Shown: positions 26,210-34,748, counted from the stretch's first letter. The stretch is 38,014 nucleotides of DNA from Bryobacterales bacterium (GCA_025463005.1 JAOAPR010000056.1:1-38014); one strand, 5' to 3'. Translations and numbers: made by a program. The notes: a model not told the origin generated them from the sequence alone.

Positions 26210-27220
26210 TTACCGCCGCCGCCCGCCGCCGCGAACAATCACGCCACGCGGGCCCGAACGGAATACGAAGCTCGCTCCAAAGGCCGGACCGTAACCGTAA
26301 TAATATCCGCCGTAAGGATAGTAATAGGGAGAGTAGAACGGGTCGTAGTAGCCGTAGCCACCGCCATAGTAGCCGTAAGGCGCCGGCGGCGCGACAGCCC
26401 GTTGTACCGGCTGCGGTGCGCCATAACCCGGCTGTTGCCCCCGGTAATCCGGCTGCTGCCCCCGGTAATCCGGCTGCTGCGTTCGATAGTCCTGCTGCCG
26501 GACCGATTGGAATGCGCCTCCAGAGCGATCGGTCGCGATCGCGACCGTATCTACCAAGCGGAACGTGAGAATCGATTCCTGATGAATCTCGGTAGCATGC
26601 GCTCGCGTCGCCATCACGCCTATGGCACCCGCCACGGCTCCCGCGATCGCGCCGACGCCCGCTCCAAATCCGCCGCCCGCGATAGCCCCGATACCCGCCC
26701 CGGCGGCGGTTGTTCCAAGCACCACACCGGCATCGCGGCCGTTCGCTTTCCCGCGCTCGTATTCCATAAGCTGCGTCCGGATGGGCACCTGCTGCCCGTC
26801 GGCCAAACTAAGCTCCGTCAGCTCAAGACGAAGGCGAGATGTTCCTCCTCCGTGCTCCGCATCCACCGCCTCCGCAACTCGTCCGGCAACGTTCTGCCCG
26901 GGTTGCGCGATTACCAAGCCGTTCGCCACCAGCGGCCGAGTGAGCGTAGCGCTGAAAAAGTCGCCCGGCTGGTTGCGATCGCTCGAAAGCTTCTCATTGA
27001 CGCGAACCGCTATCAGGGTTCCCGCGGAAAGAATCACTTCGGAACGTGCGTAACTCGGAGCCGGCGCCGGCTGCGCATTCTGCACAGGCGGGGCCTGGTT
27101 GACCGAATACGCCTGATCGCCCGAAGAGCTTCCAAATTTCCTCCATCCTCCCGAGTCCTGCCCAAACGCTGCGGGAACAACGCCCAGGACGGAAAATATG
27201 ATTGCTGTACTTCGAAACAT
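26210..27220 (-). CDS. Secreted glycine-zipper, Tyr/Gly-rich protein of unknown function
   Basis: A 336-residue protein in four parts: a signal peptide (MFRSTAIIFSVLGVVPAAFG); a beta-rich segment (about 60-155: LSAGTLIAVRVNEKLSSDRN, PGDFFSATLTRPL, VAGRVAEAVD), reminiscent of the TrbI/VirB10-type or BON-like barrel seen in other acidobacterial envelope proteins; a glycine zipper (165-201: AGAGIGAIAGGGFGAG, AIAGAVAGAIG) able to enter a membrane; and a low-complexity tail with Gln-Gln-Pro-Asp-Tyr-Arg-Gly repeats (about 242-267), a Tyr/Gly/Pro-rich run and a basic end GGGRRR. The start at the ATG of 27220 has AAGGTGAG upstream. An outer-membrane or cell-surface structural role is likely, but nothing in the sequence proves it. 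It is convergent with the methyltransferase gene. Confidence 0.75.
   Translation of the reverse strand: MFRSTAIIFSVLGVVPAAFGQDSGGWRKFGSSSGDQAYSVNQAPPVQNAQPAPAPSYARSEVILSAGTLIAVRVNEKLSSDRNQPGDFFSATLTRPLVANGLVIAQPGQNVAGRVAEAVDAEHGGGTSRLRLELTELSLADGQQVPIRTQLMEYERGKANGRDAGVVLGTTAAGAGIGAIAGGGFGAGVGAIAGAVAGAIGVMATRAHATEIHQESILTFRLVDTVAIATDRSGGAFQSVRQQDYRTQQPDYRGQQPDYRGQQPGYGAPQPVQRAVAPPAPYGYYGGGYGYYDPFYSPYYYPYGGYYYGYGPAFGASFVFRSGPRGVIVRGGGRRR
26438..26479. repeat. 21-bp tandem repeat in the glycine-zipper gene
   Basis: Two exact copies of a 21-bp unit (26438-26458 and 26459-26479), each with CCCCCGGTAATCCGG followed by CTGCTG, flanked by partly matching copies. They encode the Q-Q-P-D-Y-R-G heptapeptide repeat. 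Copy number may vary between strains. Confidence 0.85.
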
Positions 27221-27322
27221 AGCTCACCTTCTAACCGCCGATAGCTGCATGTTTGCTTCCACACCTAAGTAGTTGAAAGATGAAGGATTGCCTGCAGGGG
27301 TCCGCGGCCGAAATTCGCCAGC

Positions 27323-27340
27323 CTGGTGGATTTCAACCAG
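27323..27340 (-). terminator. Weak stem-loop after the amidase gene
   Basis: On the minus strand CTGGT and ACCAG (5 bp, 8-nt loop) follow the amidase stop codon by a few bases. There is no T-run. It is the only visible candidate for the end of the three-gene operon. The rest of the 123-bp gap (27221-27343) shows nothing definite. Confidence 0.2.
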
Positions 27341-27343
27341 TAC

Positions 27344-28807
27344 CTAAGCCAGGAAGGGCCGTCGCCGATGCCACTCGGTCTTTTGCTCGTAGGCGTAAGC
27401 CAGCGCGAGCACGGTCGTTTCGGCGAACGGTGCGCCCACGATCTGCATGCCGATCGGCAGGCCGGCGCTGGTGAATCCGCACGGAATGGAGATCGCCGGA
27501 AGTCCGAAGACATCGAACGGCGCGTTGTTATTGCGTCCAGGGTTATTCCCCGCGCCTTCGATCAAGCCGGGCGGGTTCACAGATGTCGGTAATACCAGCA
27601 GTTCCACGTTTGCGAACACCGTGCGGATCTCACGACGCAGCAGATCCACTTTTCTCCGGGCTTGCGCGTAATCCGAGCCCTTTACCTCCGCGCCTTGCTG
27701 GAGGCTTCGCCGCACAGCCGGCTGATATTTCTCCGGGGTCTTGGTGAACCACGGTGCATGATACGCATACGCCTCGGGTCCCCAGATCTGGGCGGGATTG
27801 CCCGATTCCGGCAGCGCTACATCGGTCAAGCCGCCGGTTAACCCGCGCAGCACACCGATTGCGGCGTGGACCGAGTTGCCGACCTCCGGATGCAGCCCCT
27901 CAAAGAACGCAGAGGGCCGGCCCAGGCGCAGCTTGAACGTCGGCATCTTGAGCGCACGCGTGTAATCGGGAACCGGCGCGTCCACGGTTGTCGGATCCAG
28001 CGGATCGTATCCGGCGATCACGTTAAGTATCAGGGCCGCGTCCTCTACCGTTTTGCATATGGGCCCGATATGATCGAGGGTCCAGGAGAGCGGAATCACG
28101 CCACGAAGGCTGGCGCGCCCGTAGGTCGGCTTCAGCCCGACGATGCCGCAATTCCCCGCCGGGCTGCGGATGGATCCGGCCGTATCGGTGCCGAGCGAGC
28201 CGAAACAGAGATCGGCGGCCACGGCCGCGGCGGGACCGCTCGAAGATCCGCCAGGAGAATGATCGAGTCCCCAGGGATTGTGGACGGTTCCGAAATGCGT
28301 CACCGTCGGGTTCCCGCCGTAAGCGAACTCCACCAGGTTCAGCTTGCCCAGGAGGATCGCGCCGGCCTTCTTCAGTCTCCGGGCCACTTCCGCGTCTTCG
28401 GTCGGAACGCGATCTTTGAAAAGTTCGCTTCCCCCCGTGGTCCGTACGCCTGCGGTATCGATATTGTCTTTTAGTCCAATCGGGATTCCGTGCAAAGGCC
28501 CGCGCCATTTGCCGCGACGGATTTCATCCTCCGCAGTGCGCGCATCCGCGAGCGCCTGCTCGGCGATGACAGTGATGAACGCGTTGAGCTTGGAATTATA
28601 GGCTTGGATCCGATCGAGACAAGCCTGCGTCAGCTCGACCGGGCTGACGGCCTTCGACCGGAGCAGATCGGACGCCTGCCGGATGGTCAGTTTCGCGAGT
28701 TCGCGCGATTGCGCAGCCGCGGGTTTTATGGCCCAAGCGGCAGCCGACGCGGCCAGCATCTCTCTACGCGTGATACGGCGCGTGATACTGCGGGTAATCC
28801 CCGCCAC
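27344..28807 (-). CDS. Exported amidase (amidase signature family, GatA-like)
   Basis: A 487-residue amidase-signature enzyme with the Ser-cisSer-Lys triad: Lys113 in IPIGLKDNIDTAG, the cis-Ser in HSPGGSSSGPAAA (about 188-190) and the nucleophile about Ser212 in GTDTAGSIRSPAG. The N-terminus has a twin-arginine-like signal (RRITRREMLAASAAAWA), so the enzyme is exported rather than being the cytoplasmic GatA of tRNA amidation. The start is taken as the GTG at 28807: GGAGA (28819-28815) lies seven bases ahead, it begins 4 bp after the PQQ gene's stop, and it keeps the whole Tat signal; the frame is open another 25 codons inside the upstream gene. It is the last gene of the CHRD-quinoprotein-amidase operon. 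It hydrolyses some amide; the substrate is unknown. Confidence 0.85.
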   Translation of the reverse strand: MAGITRSITRRITRREMLAASAAAWAIKPAAAQSRELAKLTIRQASDLLRSKAVSPVELTQACLDRIQAYNSKLNAFITVIAEQALADARTAEDEIRRGKWRGPLHGIPIGLKDNIDTAGVRTTGGSELFKDRVPTEDAEVARRLKKAGAILLGKLNLVEFAYGGNPTVTHFGTVHNPWGLDHSPGGSSSGPAAAVAADLCFGSLGTDTAGSIRSPAGNCGIVGLKPTYGRASLRGVIPLSWTLDHIGPICKTVEDAALILNVIAGYDPLDPTTVDAPVPDYTRALKMPTFKLRLGRPSAFFEGLHPEVGNSVHAAIGVLRGLTGGLTDVALPESGNPAQIWGPEAYAYHAPWFTKTPEKYQPAVRRSLQQGAEVKGSDYAQARRKVDLLRREIRTVFANVELLVLPTSVNPPGLIEGAGNNPGRNNNAPFDVFGLPAISIPCGFTSAGLPIGMQIVGAPFAETTVLALAYAYEQKTEWHRRRPFLA

Positions 28808-28811
28808 CGGC

Positions 28812-30986
28812 TTATCTCCGGTCGGGCAGCGCGAACACGTACAGCGCGTTCCCGTAGGACGGATAGTGCACTTCGGGAGCAAGCACGCCCGGCACCATCC
28901 GCGGGCTGCCGCCGCCCAATCCAGAGGAGATGGCGATGTACTGTTTTCCGCCCACGCTGAAAGTCAACGGGAAGCCTTGCACGGATGTCGCCAGGCGAGT
29001 CTCCCACAGAACTTTTCCGGTCTTAACATCCACCGCCCGGAAGTAGCGATCCATATCGCCCACAAACGCAACGCCTCCGGCGGTAGAAAGAATCGCCGTC
29101 ATGAACGGCGAGCGCTGTTCGAGCTTCCAGTTCTCTTTGAGCGTCCGGACGTCATACGCCGCGAACTTCCCGATGTTGCCATTGCTGCCGGGCATCTCGA
29201 AGAATCGCCGCGCTGCGCCGCCGCCGCTGCCGCCGCCTTCCACCAGGTCGATTTTCTGCGGATTCATTTCCTGGCAGCTCTGCGCCACCGGAATCAGGAT
29301 CTGGTTGGTCGGTTGGTTGTAGCTCATGGCGTGCCAGTTGTGACCACCTTCAGAAGTCGGGCAGTCCTGCACCCACTCGCCGATCTGATTTTCGACGATG
29401 TCGTTGCGGAAGTGCGGCTCGCCGGTCTTCGGATCGATGGAATCGTAGACGTTCTGAAAAACGGTTTCTTTGTGGCCGGCGTACTTGCCGGTCTTTCGGT
29501 CCAGCTTCCAGAGAATCCCATCTTTGCCGGCGCTGAAAACGTACTTCTGGCCGTTGTCGTCGACCAAGACTCGCTCGAACACCTCGTCGAGGTCGAGTGT
29601 TTCCCCGGGAGCATGATTGAACCACCAGGCGAGCTTGCCGGTATCGATATCCAGAGCGACGGTCGAGTTGGCGTAGTTCGTTGCGCCGTTGCCCGAACCT
29701 CGGCTCGCGCGCATCCAGGGCTTGGCCTGCGCGACGCCCCAGTAAGTGAGGTTCAGATCGAGATCGACGCTGCCAGTGATCCACGTATCACCACCTGCGC
29801 GGAACAGATCCGACAATTTTCCCCAGGAGTCGCCGCCCGGATCGGCACTCTTCGCGATGGTGTAGAACTTCCACACCAGCTTGCCGGTCTGCGCGTCGTA
29901 AGCGCTGATGAAGCACTTCTCCTCGCGATACTGGTCGCACAAGCCGCCGCCCAGACCCTGGATCAATTTGCCCTTCGCGATAATCGGTCCGCTGCTGGTG
30001 CTATAGGTGCCGTTGGTGCGGTCGCCGATCAGCGTATCCCAGACGTTCTTGCCGGTGCGCGCGTCCAGCGCGAAGATGTGCGCCTGCCCAGTGGTCACGT
30101 AGACCTTGTCGTCATAGATCGCCAGGCCGCGCTGCGAGTTTCCCGCTGCGGTTTCGCCGATGCGGTTCTCCCAGATGAGCTCTCCGGTCTTGGCGTCCAG
30201 CGCCTGCACGATATTGCCGGGATTGTTGATGAACATGGTCCCGTTGTGGACCACCGGAGCGGGCTGATTGGTGCCCTCATTCATGGCCCAGGTCCAGACC
30301 AGGCGCAGATCCTGCACGTTGTTCGCGGTGATCTGGTTCAGGGTGCTGAAGTTGTTGGCGTGATAATCATGCCGGATCATGAGCCAATCGCTGGGATCCG
30401 GATTGCGCATCATCGCGTCGGTAACCGGAGTGTAGTTCTTCACGGTTCCCGCGACCATCAGCCCGCGGGGTGCCGGCGCAGCCGCCTGGGCTCCACGACC
30501 TCCCGCAGCGGGGGCAGCTTGCTTGCCTTGCTGCTTGCCCTGTTTCCCTTGTCCGCCGCCTTGAACTTGTGCGACCACCTGGCCGGTCGCTACCGTACGA
30601 ATGACCACGGTCGAGTTCGCGGTGAGCGCCTGGTTTCCGGCCCGCGCGCTGTTCGATTGCAGAATAAATGCGGCGATATTCAGATAGTTCTGCTCGCCGA
30701 GCCCGCCAGGATTATTGGGAGGCATCGCGCCCTCCATGAAACCGACCAGGTCGGCCACCGTGCGGTTCCCCCAACTGCTGGTGAACGGAAGACCGCCCAG
30801 CGGCAGAGCATTACCGATTCCCGAGAGATCGGCGGCGTGGCAGCCGGAGCAGTTCGCCTGATAGGCTGTGCGGCCGGCGTCGGCCTGTTGCGCCGTGAAG
30901 GGTCCAGCGGCGTTTTGTTGACCGGCAAGCTGAAGAACACCATAGAGAGCGGCGAACAGGAATATGAGGATGAGAAGTTTCTTCAT
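28812..30986 (-). CDS. PQQ-dependent dehydrogenase with N-terminal cytochrome c domain
   Basis: A 724-residue exported quinohaemoprotein. After a signal peptide ([20 protein letters not shown]) comes a cytochrome c domain with haem motif CSGCH (residues 46-50) and a likely Met ligand in [13 protein letters not shown] Gln/Lys/Gly/Ala-rich linker (about 148-182) leads to an eight-bladed PQQ propeller: [72 protein letters not shown] (the Asp near the active-site position of type I alcohol dehydrogenases), and [14 protein letters not shown]. The haem lies N-terminal, whereas type II quinohaemoprotein alcohol dehydrogenases carry it C-terminally. The vicinal Cys-Cys disulfide of methanol dehydrogenase is not seen. 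It probably oxidises an alcohol or aldehyde in the periplasm and passes electrons through its own haem. The start is 12 bp after the CHRD gene. Confidence 0.88.
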   Translation of the reverse strand: MKKLLILIFLFAALYGVLQLAGQQNAAGPFTAQQADAGRTAYQANCSGCHAADLSGIGNALPLGGLPFTSSWGNRTVADLVGFMEGAMPPNNPGGLGEQNYLNIAAFILQSNSARAGNQALTANSTVVIRTVATGQVVAQVQGGGQGKQGKQQGKQAAPAAGGRGAQAAAPAPRGLMVAGTVKNYTPVTDAMMRNPDPSDWLMIRHDYHANNFSTLNQITANNVQDLRLVWTWAMNEGTNQPAPVVHNGTMFINNPGNIVQALDAKTGELIWENRIGETAAGNSQRGLAIYDDKVYVTTGQAHIFALDARTGKNVWDTLIGDRTNGTYSTSSGPIIAKGKLIQGLGGGLCDQYREEKCFISAYDAQTGKLVWKFYTIAKSADPGGDSWGKLSDLFRAGGDTWITGSVDLDLNLTYWGVAQAKPWMRASRGSGNGATNYANSTVALDIDTGKLAWWFNHAPGETLDLDEVFERVLVDDNGQKYVFSAGKDGILWKLDRKTGKYAGHKETVFQNVYDSIDPKTGEPHFRNDIVENQIGEWVQDCPTSEGGHNWHAMSYNQPTNQILIPVAQSCQEMNPQKIDLVEGGGSGGGAARRFFEMPGSNGNIGKFAAYDVRTLKENWKLEQRSPFMTAILSTAGGVAFVGDMDRYFRAVDVKTGKVLWETRLATSVQGFPLTFSVGGKQYIAISSGLGGGSPRMVPGVLAPEVHYPSYGNALYVFALPDRR

Positions 30987-30998
30987 GAGAGCGATTTC

Positions 30999-31451
30999 CT
31001 AATGTTGAAGCCAGCCCCACAGCGTGCCGTCCGTGGGTTTTTCCGTATAGATCTGGACGTAAATTCCGCCCTTTTTCAGGTTCTGGAGTTGTTGCGGATC
31101 CAGATCGGCCGATCCGCTGATGGTACCGTTCATCGATTTCGTGATCGTGAGGTCCGCGAAAGCCGGTCCGCGCACGCCGGCTACGATCCCGTTGTGCAGC
31201 TTGGCTGAAACGGCATTCGTACGCAGCCCTTCGAAGGTTCCGTTCACGGTAAGTTTCGTCCCCGAAAGTGTCGCGGTGACCGAACCGACGCCGGCCAAAT
31301 CGGGCCGCGTTTTGGCATCGGCAGGCAGGGCGGAGAGCCGCGTTTTATAGGTGTCGCCGCTTTGTGCCGCACTCGGAAGTCCGAACCATCCCACTCCTAA
31401 GCCCACCAACAGGGCTGCAGCGAACCGCAAACACACTATTTTCCGCATCAT
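30999..31451 (-). CDS. CHRD domain-containing secreted protein
   Basis: A 150-residue exported protein. A signal peptide ends near LPSAAQSGDTY. The remainder matches the CHRD domain: YKTRLSALP, GVGSVTATLSGTKLTVNGTF, AKLHNGIVAGVRGPAFADL (the conserved His-x-Gly and Gly-Pro region) and GGIYVQIYTEKPTDG. CHRD domains occur in chordin and in many bacterial secreted proteins, with no established biochemical role. The ATG at 31451 has GGAGG at a 6-nt spacing and a TATGCT box at 31481-31476. It heads the operon with the haem-quinoprotein and the amidase, which hints at an accessory or binding role for those enzymes, but that is only context. Confidence 0.85.
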   Translation of the reverse strand: MMRKIVCLRFAAALLVGLGVGWFGLPSAAQSGDTYKTRLSALPADAKTRPDLAGVGSVTATLSGTKLTVNGTFEGLRTNAVSAKLHNGIVAGVRGPAFADLTITKSMNGTISGSADLDPQQLQNLKKGGIYVQIYTEKPTDGTLWGWLQH

Positions 31452-31475
31452 TGTTTACCTCCGTGGCCGGGGGTC

Positions 31476-31481
31476 AGCATA
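31476..31481 (-). promoter_or_regulatory. -10 element of the CHRD-quinoprotein-amidase operon (TATGCT)
   Basis: TATGCT reads 31481-31476 on the minus strand, predicting a leader of about 18 nt that includes GGAGG before the ATG at 31451. The same hexamer is the -10 of the receptor gene at 4245. The -35 area, at the 3' end of mtgA, is only weakly TTG-like. Confidence 0.45.
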
Positions 31482-31490
31482 TCACAATTT

Positions 31491-32177
31491 CTACCAACCC
31501 AATAGTCGCATCCGGTCTTGAATGATGGCGCTGTACTGATTCATCCGCTCCGGCCTGCGCCGCCGCGGTGAAGGCAAAATCGCCGCGAGCCGAGTCGCCT
31601 GTTCCCGGCTGAGCGCCGCGGCCGAGGTGCGATAGTGATACACCGCCGCAGCCTCTGCCCCATACACGCCCGGGCCCCACTCGATCACGTTGAGATACAA
31701 CTCCAGTACGCGATTTCGCCCCAGAATCATCACCGCCATGGGCGCCAGAGTGTATTCGAATGCTTTGCGGACTGGATTGCGATGCGTCGTGAAGAACAGG
31801 TTCTTGACGAGCTGCTGGGGGATGGTCGATGCGCCCCGGGTCACTTCGCCCGAGTCGGCGCTATCCTCGATGACCTGGCGAACCTGGCCCCAATCGATCC
31901 CATAGTGCCGGTAGAAGTTGCCGTCCTCGGCCGCGATCACCGCGTGCTGGAGCTGCGTCGAGATGCGGCGAAGCGGTACGAAGGTGTACCGTTTCTTGTA
32001 CGCACCACGCGCGAAGATCGACTCGACCCGCCGCTGGATCTGGACGCCGGTGGTGGGCGGATCGATATAGCGCAGCGCCAGCAGGGCGGCACCCCACAAG
32101 ACATGCAATCCGACGACAAAAAGCACGGCCGCGGCGATCCATCGCGCCCAGCGCGGACGGGGCTTGGGTTTGCGCAT
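31491..32177 (-). CDS. mtgA: Monofunctional biosynthetic peptidoglycan transglycosylase
   Basis: A 228-residue GT51 enzyme that polymerises lipid II into glycan strands at the inner membrane. A short basic cytoplasmic end (MRKPKPRPRWARW) and one membrane helix (about 14-35) precede the catalytic domain. Glu84 in VIAAEDGNFYRHYGIDW is the catalytic acid/base; GASTIPQQLVKNLFF and NRVLELYLNVIEWGPGVYG are the other GT51 motifs. There is no transpeptidase domain, so it is MtgA rather than a class A PBP. The start is uncertain: the frame is open 74 codons upstream, but that would run into the divergent gene. The ATG at 32177 gives the usual MtgA length and membrane topology; a Lys/Pro-rich extension from a GTG or TTG just upstream is possible. 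Confidence 0.9.
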   Translation of the reverse strand: MRKPKPRPRWARWIAAAVLFVVGLHVLWGAALLALRYIDPPTTGVQIQRRVESIFARGAYKKRYTFVPLRRISTQLQHAVIAAEDGNFYRHYGIDWGQVRQVIEDSADSGEVTRGASTIPQQLVKNLFFTTHRNPVRKAFEYTLAPMAVMILGRNRVLELYLNVIEWGPGVYGAEAAAVYHYRTSAAALSREQATRLAAILPSPRRRRPERMNQYSAIIQDRMRLLGW

Positions 32178-32184
32178 CTTTCTC

Positions 32185-32215
32185 GATTTGGGCTTCACGC
32201 TTGATTTGGGCTTCA
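32185..32215. repeat. Two 13-bp direct repeats before mtgA
   Basis: GATTTGGGCTTCA occurs at 32185-32197 and 32203-32215, period 18 bp, in the divergent gap between mtgA and the TIGR03437 gene. It may be a binding site pair or part of a Lys/Pro-rich N-terminal extension of MtgA (K-P-K-S repeats), depending on the true mtgA start. Confidence 0.6.
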
Positions 32216-32255
32216 AGAAATCAGTATTGCGCAGCCACCCATTGTGCAGATGACG

Positions 32256-32284
32256 TTGCGCGGACCTTCGGTAGCGGTTAGACT
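32256..32284 (+). promoter_or_regulatory. Promoter candidate for the TIGR03437 protein gene
   Basis: TTGCGC (32256-32261) and TAGACT (32279-32284) with a 17-bp spacer predict a leader of about 17 nt before the ATG at 32308. An in-frame TTG at 32284 overlaps the -10 box and is therefore not the start. Confidence 0.45.
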
Positions 32285-32307
32285 TGAACACATTCGAGTA
32301 CAAGACC

Positions 32308-34032
32308 ATGAGCCGACGACCATACTTCTTGCTGTTCGTGTCTCTTGCTCTGTTCTGGAGTGACGCACCACGGCTCCAGGCCCAGCCCACTCCCTTCACG
32401 TCCTTGCAGCCAGGTTATACGCAGGAGGTCTTCGGAGCGGCCACCATTCCAAACATCATGGGGGGCGTCGCTTTTGCGCCTGATGGCGACGTTTGGACAA
32501 AAGGCTGTGGCTCAACCGCCGGAGCTCTGCGTTTCGATCTCGCTCGCTCGGTCACAGTAAACGGAACGAGCATTCATCCGCTACAGGCGGGTCTGTCAGT
32601 TACCACTGCCGTCGGATGCGGCTTGACGAATCATCCCGACGGCCGTTTGTATCTGAACACGAGCTCGGGAGCCCAGCGCATCGACGCAGACACAGGCGCT
32701 GTCTTGGGCATCATCGGCCCCCCCGGTAACCTCTACGGCATTACGGTGGATCCTCAAACCAGCCGCCTGGTATATGCCCCAGCGACTTGCACGGGAACCA
32801 CGACCTGCACGCTGGTGAGCGTCGATCCATCCAGCGGCAACACCCAGAATCTCGCCACATTCACCGCCGCGGCCAGTCTCGAATACGTGGATGGAGTCAC
32901 CTTCGATCCCACCGGCAACTTTATCCTCGTGGCCGGGCGCACGGGCGTTTACCCAACGGATACGCCGTACCTGTATCTGCTGAACCGGAATGGCACGCTG
33001 GTGCGGCAGCTTCCAGCCGATCGTTTCCCCGATGGAGTGGCTTTTCATACGACCCCCTTCTACTTCGTGACCAATAACAACGACGGTTCGGTCAGTCGCT
33101 TTGACTTTCCGGGCGATGATCTCCGCCAGGTCCCGGTACAGACCGTAGTCGCGAGTGGCGGTTTCCGCGGCGACCTGACCGCAGTGGGAACCGACGGCTG
33201 TTATTACGTCACGCAGGCGGGAACACGCTATTCCACTGGCGTTACTACTGGCGAGAACAGCGTGGTCCGGATTTGTTCGACTACTGGTAACTTTACGCCC
33301 CCGCCCGGCGTGGGCCCCTTGGTAGCCAACGCTTTCGGCGACATCCCACTGATCGCACCGAACACCTGGGTGTCGCTCAAGGGATCAAACCTGTCACCCG
33401 CCGGCGATACGCGCATCTGGAAGGACCCGGACTTTGTGAACAACCAATTGCCGACTCGACTGGACGGCGTCGGCGTTACCGTGAATGGCAAGAACGCCTA
33501 CGTGTACTACATCAGTCCGACTCAGGTGAACATTCTCACGCCGCCCGACGCCTTGACTGGGCCGGTCCAGGTCCAGCTCACCAACGGTACAACCAGCTAC
33601 ATTTCCACCGTTCAGGCCCAGCCGCAGTCGTTATCGTTCTTCGAGTTTGTGTCGTCCGCGGGGCGCCGCTACGTGTACGGGAGGCACCTGGCCGACAACA
33701 CCATCATCGGCCCCACTACGCTCTTTACCGGGCTCACGACGCCAGTGAAGCCGGGAGAGACCATCTACGTTGCCGGAAACGGGTTTGGACCAACCGATGC
33801 GCCCGTGGTAAGCGGCGCGTTCACCCAGTCCGGAACGCTGCCTAAGCCGTGGCCTGTAGTGCAAATCGGCGGTGTCCCCGCTACGGTCTTATTTGCCGGC
33901 TTGGTATCGCCCGGCACCTACATTTTCAACCTCGTCTTGCCGGCGAGTCTGCCGGATGGCGATCTCGCCCTGACCGCAACCTACAACGGGTTGAGCATTC
34001 AGCCCAACCTGTTCATCACCGTACAGCACTAA
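32308..34032 (+). CDS. Secreted beta-propeller-like protein with C-terminal TIGR03437 domain
   Basis: A 574-residue exported protein. A signal peptide (MSRRPYFLLFVSLALFW to about LQAQ) is followed by a beta-rich region with propeller-like repeats (GVAFAPDGDVW, GRLYLNTSSGAQRIDADTG, GITVDPQTSRLVYAP, GVTFDPTGNFILVAGR, GVAFHTTPFYFVTNN), akin to NHL/SMP-30-type propellers. From about residue 345 to the end lies the TIGR03437 domain: IAPNTWVSLKGSNLSPAG, VTVNGKNAYVYYISPTQVNI, VKPGETIYVAGNGFGPTD, AGLVSPGTYIFNLVLPASL. That domain is typical of Solibacter-type acidobacteria, where it ends many large secreted proteins, perhaps as an anchoring or sorting module. Ligand and role are unknown. The short-chain dehydrogenase gene begins 10 bp after the stop. 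Confidence 0.85.
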   Translation: MSRRPYFLLFVSLALFWSDAPRLQAQPTPFTSLQPGYTQEVFGAATIPNIMGGVAFAPDGDVWTKGCGSTAGALRFDLARSVTVNGTSIHPLQAGLSVTTAVGCGLTNHPDGRLYLNTSSGAQRIDADTGAVLGIIGPPGNLYGITVDPQTSRLVYAPATCTGTTTCTLVSVDPSSGNTQNLATFTAAASLEYVDGVTFDPTGNFILVAGRTGVYPTDTPYLYLLNRNGTLVRQLPADRFPDGVAFHTTPFYFVTNNNDGSVSRFDFPGDDLRQVPVQTVVASGGFRGDLTAVGTDGCYYVTQAGTRYSTGVTTGENSVVRICSTTGNFTPPPGVGPLVANAFGDIPLIAPNTWVSLKGSNLSPAGDTRIWKDPDFVNNQLPTRLDGVGVTVNGKNAYVYYISPTQVNILTPPDALTGPVQVQLTNGTTSYISTVQAQPQSLSFFEFVSSAGRRYVYGRHLADNTIIGPTTLFTGLTTPVKPGETIYVAGNGFGPTDAPVVSGAFTQSGTLPKPWPVVQIGGVPATVLFAGLVSPGTYIFNLVLPASLPDGDLALTATYNGLSIQPNLFITVQH

Positions 34033-34042
34033 ACCAACGGAC

Positions 34043-34747
34043 ATGAACTTAAACAATACAGTCGCGCTCGTCACTGGAGGAAGCTCGGGTATCGGTCGCG
34101 GCATCGCCCAGAGCCTGATCCATAGTGGTGCGCGGGTTGCCATTACCGGACGAGACAAGAAAAAGCTGGACGAAGCTGCGCAAGCGCTGGGAGCGCATCC
34201 CATCCAGGCCGATGTATCCAAGGAAACGGACGTCCAGCGCACCATGCGCGAGGTCCTGGAAAAATTCGGCGATCTCGACATCCTGGTCAATAATGCCGGC
34301 GTGGGTTCCTTCAAGAAGCTGGTGGATTTTGATCTGGCGAGCTTCGAGCGCACCTTCGCTACCAATGTCACCGGAGCGATGCTGATGGCGCGTGAGGCGG
34401 CCAAGCATTTCATTTCCCGCAATCGCGGGAATATAGTGAATATCGGGTCGACTGCGTCGCATCGTGGCGCGCCCAATGGCACGGCCTACTATGCCAGCAA
34501 ATTCGCGCTGCGAGGGATGACGGAGTGCTGGCGTCAAGAACTGCGCAAGAACAATATTCGCGTGTTCCTGGTGAACCCCAGCGAAGTGATTACCAGCTTC
34601 GGCGCGGCCGCCGGTTTCGAGCAGAAAGACAACCCCAGCAAGCTGCGGCCGGAAGACATCGCACAGGCGGTGAAGTCGGTGCTCGAAATGGAAGATCGCG
34701 GATTCGTCATCGAGCTCACAGTCTTCGCCACCAATCCTGCCGATTAA
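34043..34747 (+). CDS. Short-chain dehydrogenase/reductase (SDR family)
   Basis: A 234-residue classical SDR: NAD(P)-binding TGGSSGIGRG (11-20), NNAG at 83-86, catalytic Ser about 136 (IVNIGSTAS), and YxxxK with Tyr149 and Lys153 (AYYASK). The basic residues after the first strand (GRDKKK) favour NADP(H). It is cytoplasmic, of usual length, and resembles FabG-like 3-ketoacyl reductases, with a C-terminal segment (RPEDIAQAVKSVLEMEDRGF) typical of the group. The gene lies 10 bp after the TIGR03437 gene with no strong Shine-Dalgarno, so it may depend on readthrough or coupling. The substrate is unknown. Confidence 0.9.
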   Translation: MNLNNTVALVTGGSSGIGRGIAQSLIHSGARVAITGRDKKKLDEAAQALGAHPIQADVSKETDVQRTMREVLEKFGDLDILVNNAGVGSFKKLVDFDLASFERTFATNVTGAMLMAREAAKHFISRNRGNIVNIGSTASHRGAPNGTAYYASKFALRGMTECWRQELRKNNIRVFLVNPSEVITSFGAAAGFEQKDNPSKLRPEDIAQAVKSVLEMEDRGFVIELTVFATNPAD

Positions 34748-34748
34748 G

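Noticed and set aside
26438-26479. CRISPR-like short repeats
   Set aside because: The copies are directly adjacent with no spacers and lie in frame in a coding region, giving a heptapeptide repeat.
28683-31208. A plus-strand open frame of 841 codons opposite the haem-quinoprotein and amidase genes
   Set aside because: It has no recognisable domain and an Arg/His/Val-rich composition. It mirrors two well-supported genes on the other strand; high GC keeps antisense frames open.
32178-32399. A long N-terminal extension of MtgA
   Set aside because: It would overlap the divergent TIGR03437 gene and its promoter and exceed the usual MtgA length; the ATG at 32177 puts the membrane helix where expected.
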